Under the pieces are notes generated by a model. The model ran no database searches. It had not been told where the DNA came from and saw nothing but the letters and a program-made list of their open reading frames with translations. A program made the translations under genes and the position numbers. A stretch of DNA of 34,866 nucleotides, taken from contig JAPDPQ010000045.1 of the NCBI GenBank assembly GCA_034506395.1, forward strand, positions 1-34,866, given 5' to 3'. Positions within the stretch are counted from its first letter, which is position 1; each line of letters opens with the position of its first letter. Shown piece by piece: positions 8,336 to 17,820 of this stretch. This DNA is from a candidate division KSB1 bacterium (GTDB lineage Bacteria; Zhuqueibacterota; Zhuqueibacteria; Thermofontimicrobiales; Thermofontimicrobiaceae).

Positions 8336-9058
8336 ATGAAAGCATTTTTATTGGCCGCTGGGATCGGGTCGCGATTGCGCCCAATCACCGAAAAAATACC
8401 CAAATGCTTGGTACCGATCGATGGAAAACCGCTGCTCTATCACTGGCTAAAATTGTTCGAGCAACATCATATCGACGAAGTCTTGATCAATGTTCATCAT
8501 TTGCCCGATTTGATCTTCGAGTTTTTCGAGATGTATTCGTTCCAGGTGAAGGTTCACACGGTTTTCGAACAGGAACTATTGGGCAGTGCTGGGACGGTCC
8601 GAAATAATTTCGATTTCGTCTGTCAGGAACAAAATTTCTTGATCTGTTACGCCGATAATTTGACCAATTTAAATTTGACGCGCATGATCAAGTTTCACCA
8701 GCGGCAGCGCCCTATCGCGACGATCGGCTTGTTTCAGACGGAGAATCCTACGCAATGCGGGATTGCAGAGTTAGCTGAGGATTGTACAATCATCGAGTTC
8801 ATCGAGAAGCCCAGCCATCCGAAGAGCAATTTGGCCGGGGCGGGTATTTATGTGGTGAATCACCAAATCTGGCATTATCTCCCAGACCGTTATCCGTCCG
8901 ATTTCGGTTTCGATGTCTTGCCCCAGTTGGTTGGCAAGATGAAAGGTTATCTCATCAAAGAATATTTTATTGATGTCGGTACCGTGGAAAACTATGAGCG
9001 AGCGCGCAAGGAATTCCCGTTGATTAAGCGTTCAGCCGACATATTGGCTAAAAGCTGA
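8336..9058 (+). CDS. hddC: Sugar-phosphate nucleotidyltransferase, probably HddC-like (GDP-heptose)
   Basis: This 240-residue protein is a single nucleotidyltransferase domain. The signature LAAGIGSRLRPIT.KIPKCLVPIDGKP occupies about residues 6-32, CYADNLTNLNL holds the metal-binding Asp, and VGTVENYERA is the usual C-terminal signature. The family transfers NMP from an NTP to a sugar 1-phosphate. The next two genes encode a heptose-7-phosphate kinase-like GHMP protein and a phosphoheptose isomerase. On that basis the substrate is likely D-glycero-D-manno-heptose 1-phosphate with GTP. A glucose- or mannose-1-phosphate enzyme cannot be excluded from sequence alone. No clear ribosome site precedes the ATG. 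Confidence 0.72.
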   Translation: MKAFLLAAGIGSRLRPITEKIPKCLVPIDGKPLLYHWLKLFEQHHIDEVLINVHHLPDLIFEFFEMYSFQVKVHTVFEQELLGSAGTVRNNFDFVCQEQNFLICYADNLTNLNLTRMIKFHQRQRPIATIGLFQTENPTQCGIAELAEDCTIIEFIEKPSHPKSNLAGAGIYVVNHQIWHYLPDRYPSDFGFDVLPQLVGKMKGYLIKEYFIDVGTVENYERARKEFPLIKRSADILAKS

Positions 9059-9297
9059 GTGAGTGAGCATTGTCTCGCGGTGATGGGCAGCTTGAAATAG
9101 AGCATAGCGAGCTGTTTTTGATTGAGTGAATTGCCGCAGAAAAAATTGCTGAAAAATTCGAACAACTTCTTCAACATCATCTACATGATGAAGCGGCTTG
9201 CAATCTTAAGCGTGAAGAACAATCGCAGCTCGCTCCTGGAGCGGAACTTGTCCAGCCATGATACCACGAACTTGGGTCAAATGGAGGATCGCACGAG

Positions 9298-10287
9298 ATG
9301 ATTATTTCCCAAACACCATTACGGATCAGCTTGGCTGGAGGGGGAACGGACCTGGCATCGTTTTATCGCCAAGAAGAGGGTTGGGTGATCAGCTCTGCCA
9401 TTGATAAATATGTGTTCGTGATCGTGAAGGAACGATTTGATGATAAGATTTACATAAATTATTCGAGGAAAGAGATTGTTGATTCGGTGGATCAGATCGA
9501 ACATGATCTGGTTCGCGAGGCCATGCGCAAAACGCGGGTGGATCATGGCGTAGAGATCACCACTTTGGCGGATATTCCATCTACTGGCTCTGGCCTAGGG
9601 TCATCCAGCAGCGTGACAGTCGGGTTATTGAATGCGTTGTATGCGTATCAGGGTGAATTGGTGACCGCTGAGCGGCTGGCGCGGGAAGCGTGCGAGATTG
9701 AAATTGATATTTTGGGCAAGCCGATCGGCAAGCAGGATCAATACATTGCGGCGTATGGCGGTATTCGCTTTTTCCGCTTCATGCCAAACGAGGAGGTGAT
9801 TGTTGAAAAGGTTGATCTTGAAAATAGCATGAGAAGGAGATTTGGAGCCAATTTGTTGCTGTTTTTTACTGGAAAAACCAGAAGTGCCGATGCCATTTTG
9901 AGTGAGCAAAGGGCCAATACCAATAGCAAAATGGAGCTGTTGCGAGGCATCAAGCAACAGGCGGCCCAAATTCGAGCTGCTATCGAGACGCGGCAGTTCG
10001 ATGAGGTCGGCAAAATATTGGCTCAGAGCTGGCAATTGAAAAAAGGCCTTGCCAGCCAGATTTCGAATGGGGACATCGACAAAATGTATGCAGAAGCGAT
10101 CAATGCTGGCGCACTCGGGGGAAAAATTTCTGGCGCCGGTGGCGGAGGGTTCTTGTTATTGTACTGTCCACGGGAAAAGCAGAATCAGGTCCGGGAAGCA
10201 CTGAAAGACTACCGCGAATTTCCGTTTTTCCTGGAAAAATACGGTTCAAAGATTATCTTTAATATGGGGAGATACGAATGGAAATGA
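9298..10287 (+). CDS. hddA: GHMP kinase, probably D-glycero-D-manno-heptose 7-phosphate kinase
   Basis: The 329-residue protein has the three GHMP kinase motifs: PLRISLAGGGTDL near the N-terminus, PSTGSGLGSSSSVTVGLL (about 96-113, ATP-binding loop) and GGKISGAGGGGFLLLY (about 274-289). Overall it matches the HddA branch, which phosphorylates heptose 7-phosphate at C1 in the GDP-heptose pathway. Some members of this branch act on other sugars such as fucose, so the assignment leans on the neighbouring GmhA-like and HddC-like genes. A GGAGGA site at 9283-9288 lies 9 bases before the ATG. It overlaps the downstream isomerase gene by 10 bases, indicating an operon. Confidence 0.83.
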   Translation: MIISQTPLRISLAGGGTDLASFYRQEEGWVISSAIDKYVFVIVKERFDDKIYINYSRKEIVDSVDQIEHDLVREAMRKTRVDHGVEITTLADIPSTGSGLGSSSSVTVGLLNALYAYQGELVTAERLAREACEIEIDILGKPIGKQDQYIAAYGGIRFFRFMPNEEVIVEKVDLENSMRRRFGANLLLFFTGKTRSADAILSEQRANTNSKMELLRGIKQQAAQIRAAIETRQFDEVGKILAQSWQLKKGLASQISNGDIDKMYAEAINAGALGGKISGAGGGGFLLLYCPREKQNQVREALKDYREFPFFLEKYGSKIIFNMGRYEWK

Positions 10288-10925
10288 TCACAGAGTACTT
10301 CAACCGGGTGTATGCAGCGTGTAATTCCCTTCGGCTCGAAGAAAACCAAAAACTCATTCAAATTTTGGAATATGCCTATTACCACAACAAGCATGTTTTC
10401 TTTTTTGGCAATGGCGGTAGCGGCGCAACCGCTTCCCATTTTTGCGAAGACTTAGGCAAAGGCACTTTGAATGGGAAAAAAGATATCAAACGATTTCGTA
10501 CCATCAGTCTGACCGATAATACCCCTTACATTTTGGCACTGGCCAACGATGAGGGATATGAATCGATTTTCGTGGAACAATTGAGAAATTTGGCAGACCC
10601 TGGAGATGTCGCAATTGGAATCAGTGGCTCGGGCAATAGCCCCAATGTGCTGCGCGCCATCGACTATGCCAACAAACACAATATGATCACGGTCGGAATG
10701 ACCGGGTTTAACGGCGGCCGATTGAAAAAGATCGCCCAATATTGTCTTCACATCCCAATTGATGATATGGGAATTACCGAATGCGTCCATTCGATCATTG
10801 CCCATTACATCACCGATTATTTCCGAGAAAAAATCAACCAACAACATCACGAGATCGATCGCATGGCGACAGTATTCGAAGTAGAAGTTGAACAACATCG
10901 GATGCTCGAAAATATCAAGCTATAG
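10278..10925 (+). CDS. gmhA: SIS-domain phosphoheptose isomerase (GmhA-like)
   Basis: A single SIS (sugar isomerase) domain of 215 residues shows FFGNGGSGATASHF (about 38-51) and ISGSGNSPNVLRA (about 115-127), the phosphosugar-binding loops. GmhA converts sedoheptulose 7-phosphate to D-glycero-D-manno-heptose 7-phosphate, the first step of both ADP- and GDP-heptose synthesis. The start lies 10 bases inside the kinase gene, with GGGGA (10266-10270) 7 bases upstream. The kinase and isomerase are therefore co-translated. The phosphatase GmhB, needed to complete the pathway, is not in the window. Confidence 0.85.
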   Translation: MEMITEYFNRVYAACNSLRLEENQKLIQILEYAYYHNKHVFFFGNGGSGATASHFCEDLGKGTLNGKKDIKRFRTISLTDNTPYILALANDEGYESIFVEQLRNLADPGDVAIGISGSGNSPNVLRAIDYANKHNMITVGMTGFNGGRLKKIAQYCLHIPIDDMGITECVHSIIAHYITDYFREKINQQHHEIDRMATVFEVEVEQHRMLENIKL

Positions 10926-11131
10926 ATCAATCCCTTGAGATGCAGAGATCCTTTTTGTTCGATGAGCAAAAAGAGCCAGGTTCAACTGCAGAGCGAGACC
11001 AACATTCCGTTCTATTAATGTGGGAATTTCATCCGACGTTGGATCCCCTTGCATGGTCGTTGAGATAGTCATGCGGGGGAAAAAAATGATTGTATAAATC
11101 TTGGTTGCGTGTTTCAAGTGCAGCTCTGACC

Positions 11132-11168
11132 AAAAAATCCAGTCCATGATTGCATGGCTGGATTTTTT
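11132..11168. terminator. Bidirectional intrinsic terminator
   Basis: AAAAAATCCAG (11132-11142) pairs with CTGGATTTTTT (11158-11168), and CCATG (11144-11148) with CATGG (11153-11157), with one bulged T and a four-base loop. The A/T flanks make it functional in both directions. It separates the + strand heptose genes from the - strand barrel gene that ends at 11251. The remaining intergenic sequence here (10926-11250) holds nothing else I can support. Confidence 0.85.
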
Positions 11169-11250
11169 ATTTTGGATGGCTTTAATGGATTTTTAAAAGA
11201 TTCGTCGATCTTGGAAATGCCAAATCTGCTGAGCGAAATTCATCCTAACA

Positions 11251-11856
11251 TCAAAACCAATAAATGAATCCGAGGCTGATTTTCGGACCGCTGTAGTTAT
11301 CTGTGAAGGCTACGGTATGCTTAAATTTCACGTAGTGATATCGGAATTCTGCCACTAGATTTATTTTGCGCGAGAACTGGAAGTCGAACCCAGTACCAAT
11401 ATTGGCGCCGATGCCTAATTCATCGCTTTGGCCCAGGGCCGATAACCGCGGTTTGGAGCGGACCGTTTTACCAGCAAACCATCCCATGCCATAGCTGAGA
11501 TAGGGGATTAACATCACATCCGAAAGGATAGAATATTTGAGATCGATTAGAAGCGAACCGATCTCAATGCTTAGGGGGGTCGGCTGTGTGCTGCTATTGC
11601 AATAGTGCCAATAGCCAATGCTGGTCCGAAATGTCATCCCCCAACGCCACGGCATAAGCACCATTAGCCCAATATATGGGTGATTCTTTGTTTTGATTGA
11701 GGGCGTCAGGTCAACCGCATCGCTCAAATCGTTGGGACGCCAGTGGCCGATCTCAACCCCCAGGCCAATCTTCTCTGAATGGCTTTGTTGAGGCGATACC
11801 CATCCTGGCCAAAGCAAACTGCTGACTATCCATGTGAGTAATAATCGCGTCCTCAA
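11251..11856 (-). CDS. Small outer-membrane beta-barrel protein, function unknown
   Basis: The protein has a signal sequence (RTRLLLTWIVSSLLWPGWVSPQQ), then alternating beta-strand-like segments with glycine and aromatic residues, and ends in FIYWF, a typical C-terminal barrel-insertion signal. It looks like a porin-family 8-strand barrel of about 200 residues. No specific function is recognisable. The chosen start is a TTG at 11856, because AGGAGGAAG (11861-11869) is an excellent ribosome site about 7 bases upstream. An ATG at 11904 lies upstream of that site and would put charged residues before the signal peptide. The gene ends 83 bases from the shared terminator. Confidence 0.72.
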   Translation of the reverse strand: MRTRLLLTWIVSSLLWPGWVSPQQSHSEKIGLGVEIGHWRPNDLSDAVDLTPSIKTKNHPYIGLMVLMPWRWGMTFRTSIGYWHYCNSSTQPTPLSIEIGSLLIDLKYSILSDVMLIPYLSYGMGWFAGKTVRSKPRLSALGQSDELGIGANIGTGFDFQFSRKINLVAEFRYHYVKFKHTVAFTDNYSGPKISLGFIYWF

Positions 11857-12026
11857 ACCCCTTCCTCCTCTGAATTCGCTATCTTGAAATGGAATGAAAA
11901 CCAAAAATCTTCGCGTGATAATGATGATCAGGATTTATTTTTGCCCTAATAATTTGGTAAATGATTCCATCTGAAAGCCAATTGAGCCTGATGTAAAAGA
12001 TTGCTGGGACGGAGGTCCCAAACCGA

Positions 12027-12359
12027 TCAATTTGATTCTAAATTGGAATCAGATGCACTTGGCGGTTGAAAGCCGACCGTTTTGCTTTTCGAGTCGCCCA
12101 AAATTTTTATTTCACCGAATTGCGATTCGTATTTTTTGATATTGTCCTCCAGCGCGCGCGACAGGGACTTGGCGTGCTGGGGAGTCATGATGATCCGGGC
12201 ATAGACACGGGTTTTAGGGACCCCAGGAAGCATCCTTGTGAAATCGATGATGAATTCGGCTGGAGAATGCGTGATGATTGCCAAATTCGAATAGATTCCC
12301 TCTGCCTCCTTTTCTCCTAATTCAATATTGATCTGCTGTTGGATCGGTGGTTGATTCAT
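12027..12359 (-). CDS. DUF3467 domain protein
   Basis: This 110-residue protein matches DUF3467 over most of its length: the N-terminal NIELGEKEAEGIYSNLAIITHS stretch, then FIIDFTRMLPGVPK, then RIIMTPQHAKSLSRALEDNIKKYE. The family is widespread in bacteria as a short cytoplasmic protein of unknown role. The last 20 or so residues are polar and probably disordered. A GGAGGAG site lies about 9-10 bases before the ATG at 12359. It is probably transcribed alone. No functional statement beyond the family is justified. Confidence 0.85.
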   Translation of the reverse strand: MNQPPIQQQINIELGEKEAEGIYSNLAIITHSPAEFIIDFTRMLPGVPKTRVYARIIMTPQHAKSLSRALEDNIKKYESQFGEIKILGDSKSKTVGFQPPSASDSNLESN

Positions 12360-12909
12360 GCGTTAATTCTCCTCCATTTGTAGGTGAATTAGACTTTCTC
12401 AAAATGAGTAGACATTGAACAAATGCCTGTCGCTCTTTCAGATGCAGGAGTCTTTGGTTCACCGTTGTTCGACAAGCTAACAGATATCCGTGCGCCCGCT
12501 ATTTGGCGGTGTGTGAGCAAAAATTCTATTGAGAAGAATCTAATGGATTTTGGTTTCAGGGAGCATTATTGTTATCTCCGCGATCAGACGCACAGGGTTT
12601 AAAATGGCCATGCCTGAATAATGGCAGCCTGAACCGTTGCGATTGGCAAATTATAATAAATATTTTTGCAAGAGTCAATCAAAAACAGGACCCTTGAAAC
12701 GAAAAGTTACATTTTTTCCCAGGTGCCTGGCTGTTGTTCTGATTTGTTCTCGCTATAAAACGCCAAAAAGGAGCAAGAAAATTGTGCCTTTGAACGCTAG
12801 CAGTTCTTCATCTGATGATTTTGACTATCGCGTTTCGAGGATATTCATGAATTCCTATGTATCACTGTTCATTCCACTCGGTTTTTTTCAGATGAGACAA
12901 ATTTCAATA
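12360..12909. other. Intergenic region upstream of polA, no supported gene
   Basis: One open frame (12637-12960) crosses this stretch but lacks a ribosome site, has no recognisable domain and runs through the probable polA promoter, so I do not call it. Nothing else is identifiable. Confidence 0.5.
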
Positions 12910-12938
12910 TTGACATTCTGGCAAAATTATGTTACATT
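12910..12938 (+). promoter_or_regulatory. Candidate sigma-70-type promoter of polA
   Basis: A perfect -35 TTGACA (12910-12915) is followed after 17 bases by TACATT (12933-12938), four of six matches to the -10 consensus. It lies about 95 bases before the polA start. Confidence 0.5.
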
Positions 12939-13032
12939 TATTTTTGAAAAGCTAATTTAAGGTCGCTTTTTAGCTGCTGAAACATAATTAGCCTAATCGG
13001 GTCAATTAGAAAAAATTGAAAGGAACCGACTC

Positions 13033-15750
13033 TTGCAACGCAAGAAACTTTTTTTGATCGATGGATCAGCATTGGCATATCGCTCCTATTTCGCCTTTGT
13101 AAAGAACCCGCTGATCAATTCTCGGGGGGAGAACACGAGTGCCATTTTTGGTTTTCTGAACTCACTGCTGAAAATCATGGATGAGCATCAACCAGAATAT
13201 TTGGCTGCGGTGTTCGATACACCAGAGCCCACGTTTCGGCACAAAATTTACCCCGAATATAAAGCAACCCGGCAAAAAATGCCGGATGAGATGAGCGAGC
13301 AGTTGCCACGCATCCGCCAGGTATTGGAAGCGCTTCGCGTGCCGATCATTGAAGTCCCAGGATTAGAAGCGGATGATGTGATGGGGAGCTTAGCCACCAA
13401 AGCAGCGCAACTGGGCTTTGAAACTTACTTGGTGACAGCAGATAAGGATTTTTATCAATTGGTCTCCCCGAATATTAAGGTGTATGATCCTGGCCGAGCT
13501 GGGAAAGAAAGCGAAGTGCTGGACGAGGCAGGAGTGGTGCGAAAGATCGGTCTGCCTCCGTCTAAGATCGTCGATTATTTGAGCCTCATGGGAGATAGCT
13601 CCGATAACGTCCCCGGTGTTGAAGGGATTGGCCCCAAGACCGCGTTTGAGCTGCTTCAGCAATTCGATAGCTTGGATCAAATCTATCAGAATCTGGATAA
13701 AATCGATCGCGAAAGTCTACGCAATAAATTGGAACAGAGCCGAGAGCTTGCATTTCTATCGCGGCAATTGGTCACGTTGAATACCCAGGCTTCGCTTGAG
13801 ATAGATTTCGAAAAGTTAAGGCGCAGCGAACCGGATCGCGGCAGGACTTTTCAATTATTAAAAGAATTGGAGTTCAATTCGCTGTTAGATCGTTTTACCG
13901 TGAGCGAGAAAACGGCTGAAGTGAACTACATGACAATCACCACGCAACAACAGTTGGAACAGTTGATTGAGCAATTGAGAAGCTGCTCGCAATTTACTTT
14001 TGATTTGGAGACCACTGACGTCGATCCCATGAAGGCAGAGATCGTCGGGCTTTCGTTTTGCTGGAAAGAGGGTGAGGCCTATTACATCCCAACTGTCAGC
14101 ACCAAAACCAAAACGAGCGCAGATCTGTTTGCTGCCGAAAAATTCAAAGGAATGCCGCTCCAGTCCGTTCTCAGTCAATTGGCTCCGATATTTCAAGATG
14201 AAGCGATCAAGAAAAGCGGGCAGAATGTGAAATACGATCTTTTGGTCCTCTCTCGAGCAGGCATCGAAGTTCGGGGGGTAGATTTTGATACCATGATCGC
14301 GAGCTACGTGGTTAATCCGTCGTTGCGGCAGCATAACCTCGATGCTCTGGCGCTCACCTATTTTAATTATCAAAAAATTCCCACCAAAGATCTGATTGGC
14401 GCTGGCAAGAAACAGATCACCATGGCGGAAGTTCCAATTGAAGAGGTGAGCCGTTATGCCTGCGAGGATGCGGATTATACCCAGCGACTGCGCCTCGTTT
14501 TAGAACCAATGCTGATCAAATACGATCTAAAAAAGTTGTTCGATGAAGTAGAGATGCCGCTGGTACATGTGCTCATGGAGATGGAACGAGCCGGCGTTTC
14601 ACTAGATGTCCCATTGCTGGAGAAAATGTCTCGGGAGCTATCCCAAAGGCTCGATGAGCTGATCGAAAATATTTACCAATTGGCTGGGCAGCGGTTCAAT
14701 ATCAATTCGACCAAGCAACTGGCTGATATTCTATTCAAGAAGCTGGGATTACCAGTGAAGAAGAAGACCAAGACTGGGCCCTCGACCGATGTGGATGTGT
14801 TGGAGGAATTGGCAAAGGAGCATCAATTGCCTCGCGAGCTGCTGGAATATCGCCAATTAAGTAAGCTGAAATCCACATATGTAGATGCCCTCCCGCGGCT
14901 CATCAACCCCGAGACCGGGCGGGTGCATACCTCATATAATCAGACGGTAGCGGCCACGGGACGGTTATCATCAAGCGATCCGAATTTGCAGAACATCCCG
15001 ATTCGTACCGAGATCGGGCGAAAAATTCGGGAGGCGTTTATTCCAGCGGACGATCGGCATGTCATTCTGGATGCAGATTATTCGCAGATTGAACTTCGGA
15101 TCATGGCGCATCTGTCGCAAGACCCCATGTTGATCAAGGCATTTCAGGAGGGAAAAGACATTCACCGCGAGACGGCGGCGTTGGTGTTCAAGGTCGCTCC
15201 TGAGGAGGTGACCGAGGAGATGCGTCGCCGGGCCAAGGAAGTGAATTTCGGCATTATGTACGGCATGGGCGCTTACGGATTGGCTAGCCGCTTGGAGATC
15301 CCCCAGGAAGAGGCAGAGATGTTCATCATCAATTATTTTGCCAGCTACCCGAAGATCCAAGAGTTCATGATGCAGACGCAGGAGTTCGCTCGCAAAAACG
15401 GCTACGTCACCACGTTGCTGAACCGCCGGCGCTATCTGCCAGACATCCATAGCGACAATCGTCGTGTGCGAGAGTTCGCCGAGCGCAACGCCATCAATAC
15501 CCCCATCCAGGGCACGGCCGCCGATCTCATTAAAGTCGCTATGATCAACATCTATCGTCGAATGAAAGCCGAACGCTTGGGCGCAAAAATGATCATGCAA
15601 GTTCATGACGAATTGGTGTTCGAGGTGCCTATCGACGAAGTGGATCAGATGAAATCTTTGGTCCGCGAGGAAATGGAAGGAGCGATTGAGCTATCGGTGC
15701 CAATCAAAGTGGATATCGGTGTTGGCAAAAACTGGCTCGAGGCCCATTAG
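13033..15750 (+). CDS. polA: DNA polymerase I
   Basis: The 905-residue protein has all three domains. Residues 1 to about 290 are the 5'-3' exonuclease (FLIDGSALAYRSYFAF, GLEADDVMGSLA, VTADKDFYQLV, LMGDSSDNVPGVEGIGPKTA). About 300-490 is the 3'-5' proofreading domain with intact DEDDY residues (FDLETTDVD, NVKYDLLVL, YACEDADYTQRL). The remainder is the polymerase with motif A (DADYSQIELR), motif B (RRRAKEVNFGIMYG) and motif C (QVHDELVFE). It fills gaps and removes RNA primers in replication and repair. The start is a TTG at 13033, preceded by AAAGGA about 9 bases upstream; the protein begins QRKKLFLIDGSA as expected for the family. It appears to be monocistronic. Confidence 0.97.
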   Translation: MQRKKLFLIDGSALAYRSYFAFVKNPLINSRGENTSAIFGFLNSLLKIMDEHQPEYLAAVFDTPEPTFRHKIYPEYKATRQKMPDEMSEQLPRIRQVLEALRVPIIEVPGLEADDVMGSLATKAAQLGFETYLVTADKDFYQLVSPNIKVYDPGRAGKESEVLDEAGVVRKIGLPPSKIVDYLSLMGDSSDNVPGVEGIGPKTAFELLQQFDSLDQIYQNLDKIDRESLRNKLEQSRELAFLSRQLVTLNTQASLEIDFEKLRRSEPDRGRTFQLLKELEFNSLLDRFTVSEKTAEVNYMTITTQQQLEQLIEQLRSCSQFTFDLETTDVDPMKAEIVGLSFCWKEGEAYYIPTVSTKTKTSADLFAAEKFKGMPLQSVLSQLAPIFQDEAIKKSGQNVKYDLLVLSRAGIEVRGVDFDTMIASYVVNPSLRQHNLDALALTYFNYQKIPTKDLIGAGKKQITMAEVPIEEVSRYACEDADYTQRLRLVLEPMLIKYDLKKLFDEVEMPLVHVLMEMERAGVSLDVPLLEKMSRELSQRLDELIENIYQLAGQRFNINSTKQLADILFKKLGLPVKKKTKTGPSTDVDVLEELAKEHQLPRELLEYRQLSKLKSTYVDALPRLINPETGRVHTSYNQTVAATGRLSSSDPNLQNIPIRTEIGRKIREAFIPADDRHVILDADYSQIELRIMAHLSQDPMLIKAFQEGKDIHRETAALVFKVAPEEVTEEMRRRAKEVNFGIMYGMGAYGLASRLEIPQEEAEMFIINYFASYPKIQEFMMQTQEFARKNGYVTTLLNRRRYLPDIHSDNRRVREFAERNAINTPIQGTAADLIKVAMINIYRRMKAERLGAKMIMQVHDELVFEVPIDEVDQMKSLVREEMEGAIELSVPIKVDIGVGKNWLEAH

Positions 15751-16157
15751 CAAAAACAGATGTGATCTGGACAGCCAAAATGCCATTGGGGAGGATAGCT
15801 TTGATCAGGGCAATGCTTGGAAAGGTTAATTCGATCAGAAAAATCTAAATAGAGAGTGTATCCTCCTTTTCAATCCTATTCCTATTGCTGATCGTGCCAC
15901 CGATTGACCAGGAACCAAATTTCTATTAAGCAGAACAACTCGCGAGTACCATATTTTTTACTGGATAGCTGAAATTAGCAAGAACCATAATCCCTTAAGC
16001 AGGAGTTTTCTGTCAATATTTTCACCAGTACTTGCGCACCATTCATCATGAGCTTTAACTTGACAGAATCGGATCGAATCAGCTTCATCGGGTTCTAGAA
16101 GCAATATTGAGAAAAGTAAGATTTTTTATTTTGGTGCTCAGAACGCATGAATTTCAC
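15751..16157. other. Intergenic region downstream of polA, no gene seen
   Basis: No coding frame or RNA gene is recognisable. Two loosely similar words (TTAAGCAGAAC near 15927 and TTAAGCAGGAG near 15996) are too diverged to call a repeat. A TTGACA at about 16060 has no acceptable -10 partner. Confidence 0.45.
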
Positions 16158-16186
16158 TTGACTTTCGTAGCTGGCTTTAATATATT
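16158..16186 (+). promoter_or_regulatory. Candidate sigma-70-type promoter of the small protein/rhomboid pair
   Basis: TTGACT (16158-16163) and TATATT (16181-16186) are separated by 17 bases, each five of six matches to consensus. It lies 44 bases before the ATG at 16231. Confidence 0.65.
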
Positions 16187-16230
16187 CAGAGCAAAAAAAG
16201 ATTGATCATGGCATGAAATCCGGAGGAATT

Positions 16231-16530
16231 ATGGCTGATAATGTTTATCGTCGGAAAATATCGGCTGAGGAAGCGAGGGAACGCTATATTTTGGTGTTGA
16301 AGCAAGGGTTAGAACTATTCCCAAAGATCGGAAAGCCGTTCACGCTGAAAGTAGCCGACAAAGAGCTCGAGATGTTTCTGGAACCTGTTGAAGTATGGAG
16401 TACTGGGCCGAAAAAACCCCGATATGATTATCGGATCGACGCGAAAAAATTCTGGGACGTTTTCCCATTGCATTTTGGGAAGACCGTCACAATCACCAAG
16501 GAAGATGACAAGATTTACCGCTTGAGCTGA
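16231..16530 (+). CDS. Short conserved-looking protein of unknown function
   Basis: This is a 99-residue, charged, cytoplasmic-looking protein without signal peptide or membrane segment. A helical N-terminal half (ISAEEARERYILVLKQGLELFP) is followed by beta-strand-like segments (FTLKVADKELEMFLEPVEVW, YDYRIDAKKFWDVFP, KTVTITKEDDKIYRL). I do not recognise the family. The start at 16231 is chosen because GGAGG (16222-16226) directly precedes it; an in-frame ATG at 16213 has no such site. The gene ends 6 bases before the rhomboid start, so the two form an operon from the promoter near 16170. Confidence 0.75.
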   Translation: MADNVYRRKISAEEARERYILVLKQGLELFPKIGKPFTLKVADKELEMFLEPVEVWSTGPKKPRYDYRIDAKKFWDVFPLHFGKTVTITKEDDKIYRLS

Positions 16531-16536
16531 GAGCCT

Positions 16537-17265
16537 ATGATCCCATTACGAGACGTCAATCCATCTCATAGTTTTCCCTTGATTACGATCCTCATTATTA
16601 TCGTCAACGCAATTGTTTTTTTATATGAGGTGTCGCTAGGCCAATATCTGCCAGAGTTTCTGGACACATATGCGTTGATTCCGGTTCAGTATTTCTACAT
16701 GGGTGACCTCGGCGGGCTGTCAGCGATCGTGCGTTATTTTCCGTTCCTCACCTCCCAATTCTTGCATGGGGGCTGGCTTCATTTCATTGGCAATATGTGG
16801 TTTTTATGGATCTTTGGAGATAATGTCGAGGATCGGTTGGGGCATTTTAAATTTTTGATCTTTTATTTGCTCTGCGGCGTGATTGCTGGTCTTGCTCACG
16901 TCTACACCAATCCCCATTCGTCATTGCCAACCGTGGGCGCCAGCGGGGCTATCGCGGGGGTCATGGGTGCTTATACTATTTCGTTCCCGCGCGCCCGTGT
17001 GATCACCCTCTTTATATTTTTCTTTTTCATCCGATTCATCGAGCTGCCAGCAGTGGTCTTTCTGGGCGTATGGTTCCTATTTCAATTTTTTAGTGGCACT
17101 GCTGCGCTGTCCGCGGCTGAATCCGCCGGTGGCGTGGCTTGGTGGGCCCATATCGGAGGCTTTCTGGCCGGAATCGTTCTGGTCCTGTTCATCCCAAAAC
17201 GGAAAAATTGGCCGCGACGGCGGTTCAGTAGCTTTTACGATGAGAATTACTTTGATTCATTATAA
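16537..17265 (+). CDS. Rhomboid family intramembrane serine protease
   Basis: The 242-residue protein has about six membrane-spanning segments. Rhomboid hallmarks are present: HFIGN (His82-Asn86) in helix 2, the nucleophile in GASGAIAG (Ser136) and the catalytic His205 in WWAHIGGFLAG. All residues needed for catalysis are intact. Rhomboids cleave other membrane proteins within the bilayer; the substrate here is unknown. A basic tail (PKRKNWPRRRF) follows the last membrane helix. The gene sits 6 bases after the short unknown protein, whose product may be functionally linked, though the sequence does not show how. Confidence 0.93.
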   Translation: MIPLRDVNPSHSFPLITILIIIVNAIVFLYEVSLGQYLPEFLDTYALIPVQYFYMGDLGGLSAIVRYFPFLTSQFLHGGWLHFIGNMWFLWIFGDNVEDRLGHFKFLIFYLLCGVIAGLAHVYTNPHSSLPTVGASGAIAGVMGAYTISFPRARVITLFIFFFFIRFIELPAVVFLGVWFLFQFFSGTAALSAAESAGGVAWWAHIGGFLAGIVLVLFIPKRKNWPRRRFSSFYDENYFDSL

Positions 17266-17820
17266 CAAGTACCATCTTCGCTCGCACCAATTTTCTTAGC
17301 CTAACCATATCGATTCCTGGCGACTTGCGGACCGCTTCCAAGGAATGAAATTGGGTTCAGCAATCTGCCTCCCCATTTACCGATAAACTCCATGGACTGC
17401 ATATCGGCTAAATTAGTGCAAAATGCCTATAAAAGGGGCGGCGCGGAGAACCACCATCTAATGTACAGCCAGAGAAGAGGGCATTCCTCGCAATAAATTC
17501 CTTCCCGACAATTGGCCTTGGGCATCAACCAAAAATAAGATGCTATTCTGAGTGAGTCGCCCCCAAGCAAATGAATGAACAAACGGGGTTATTTTAATAA
17601 TCGACCGTCTGCTGGCGGCTTGCTTGTTTAACTATGGACACAATGGCTGACCACTGCATTTAATTCGCCGATATTTTTAACAAACAATGGAGAAGAGCTC
17701 TAACCAAAAGAAGCGATTCGAAACCATAAAACTAGATTTTCATGAGCAATGATTTCAGAATTCTAAAGCAAATAGAAATTTGATTGTAAGTCACAACATT
17801 CTGAAAATCGATCTTGATTA
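17266..17820. other. Intergenic region, no gene seen
   Basis: No coding frame of the + or - strand is credible, and no tRNA-like cloverleaf or terminator is evident. A short ATTCTGAGTGAGTCG word near 17543 recalls the repeat at 8124-8233 but is too short to assign. Confidence 0.45.

Noticed and set aside
12637..12960. Open frame of 107 codons upstream of polA
   Set aside because: It has no ribosome site, no recognisable domain, a mixed-composition translation, and runs through the probable polA promoter.
14971..15606. Antisense open frame of 211 codons within polA
   Set aside because: It lies fully opposite conserved polymerase motifs A to C.
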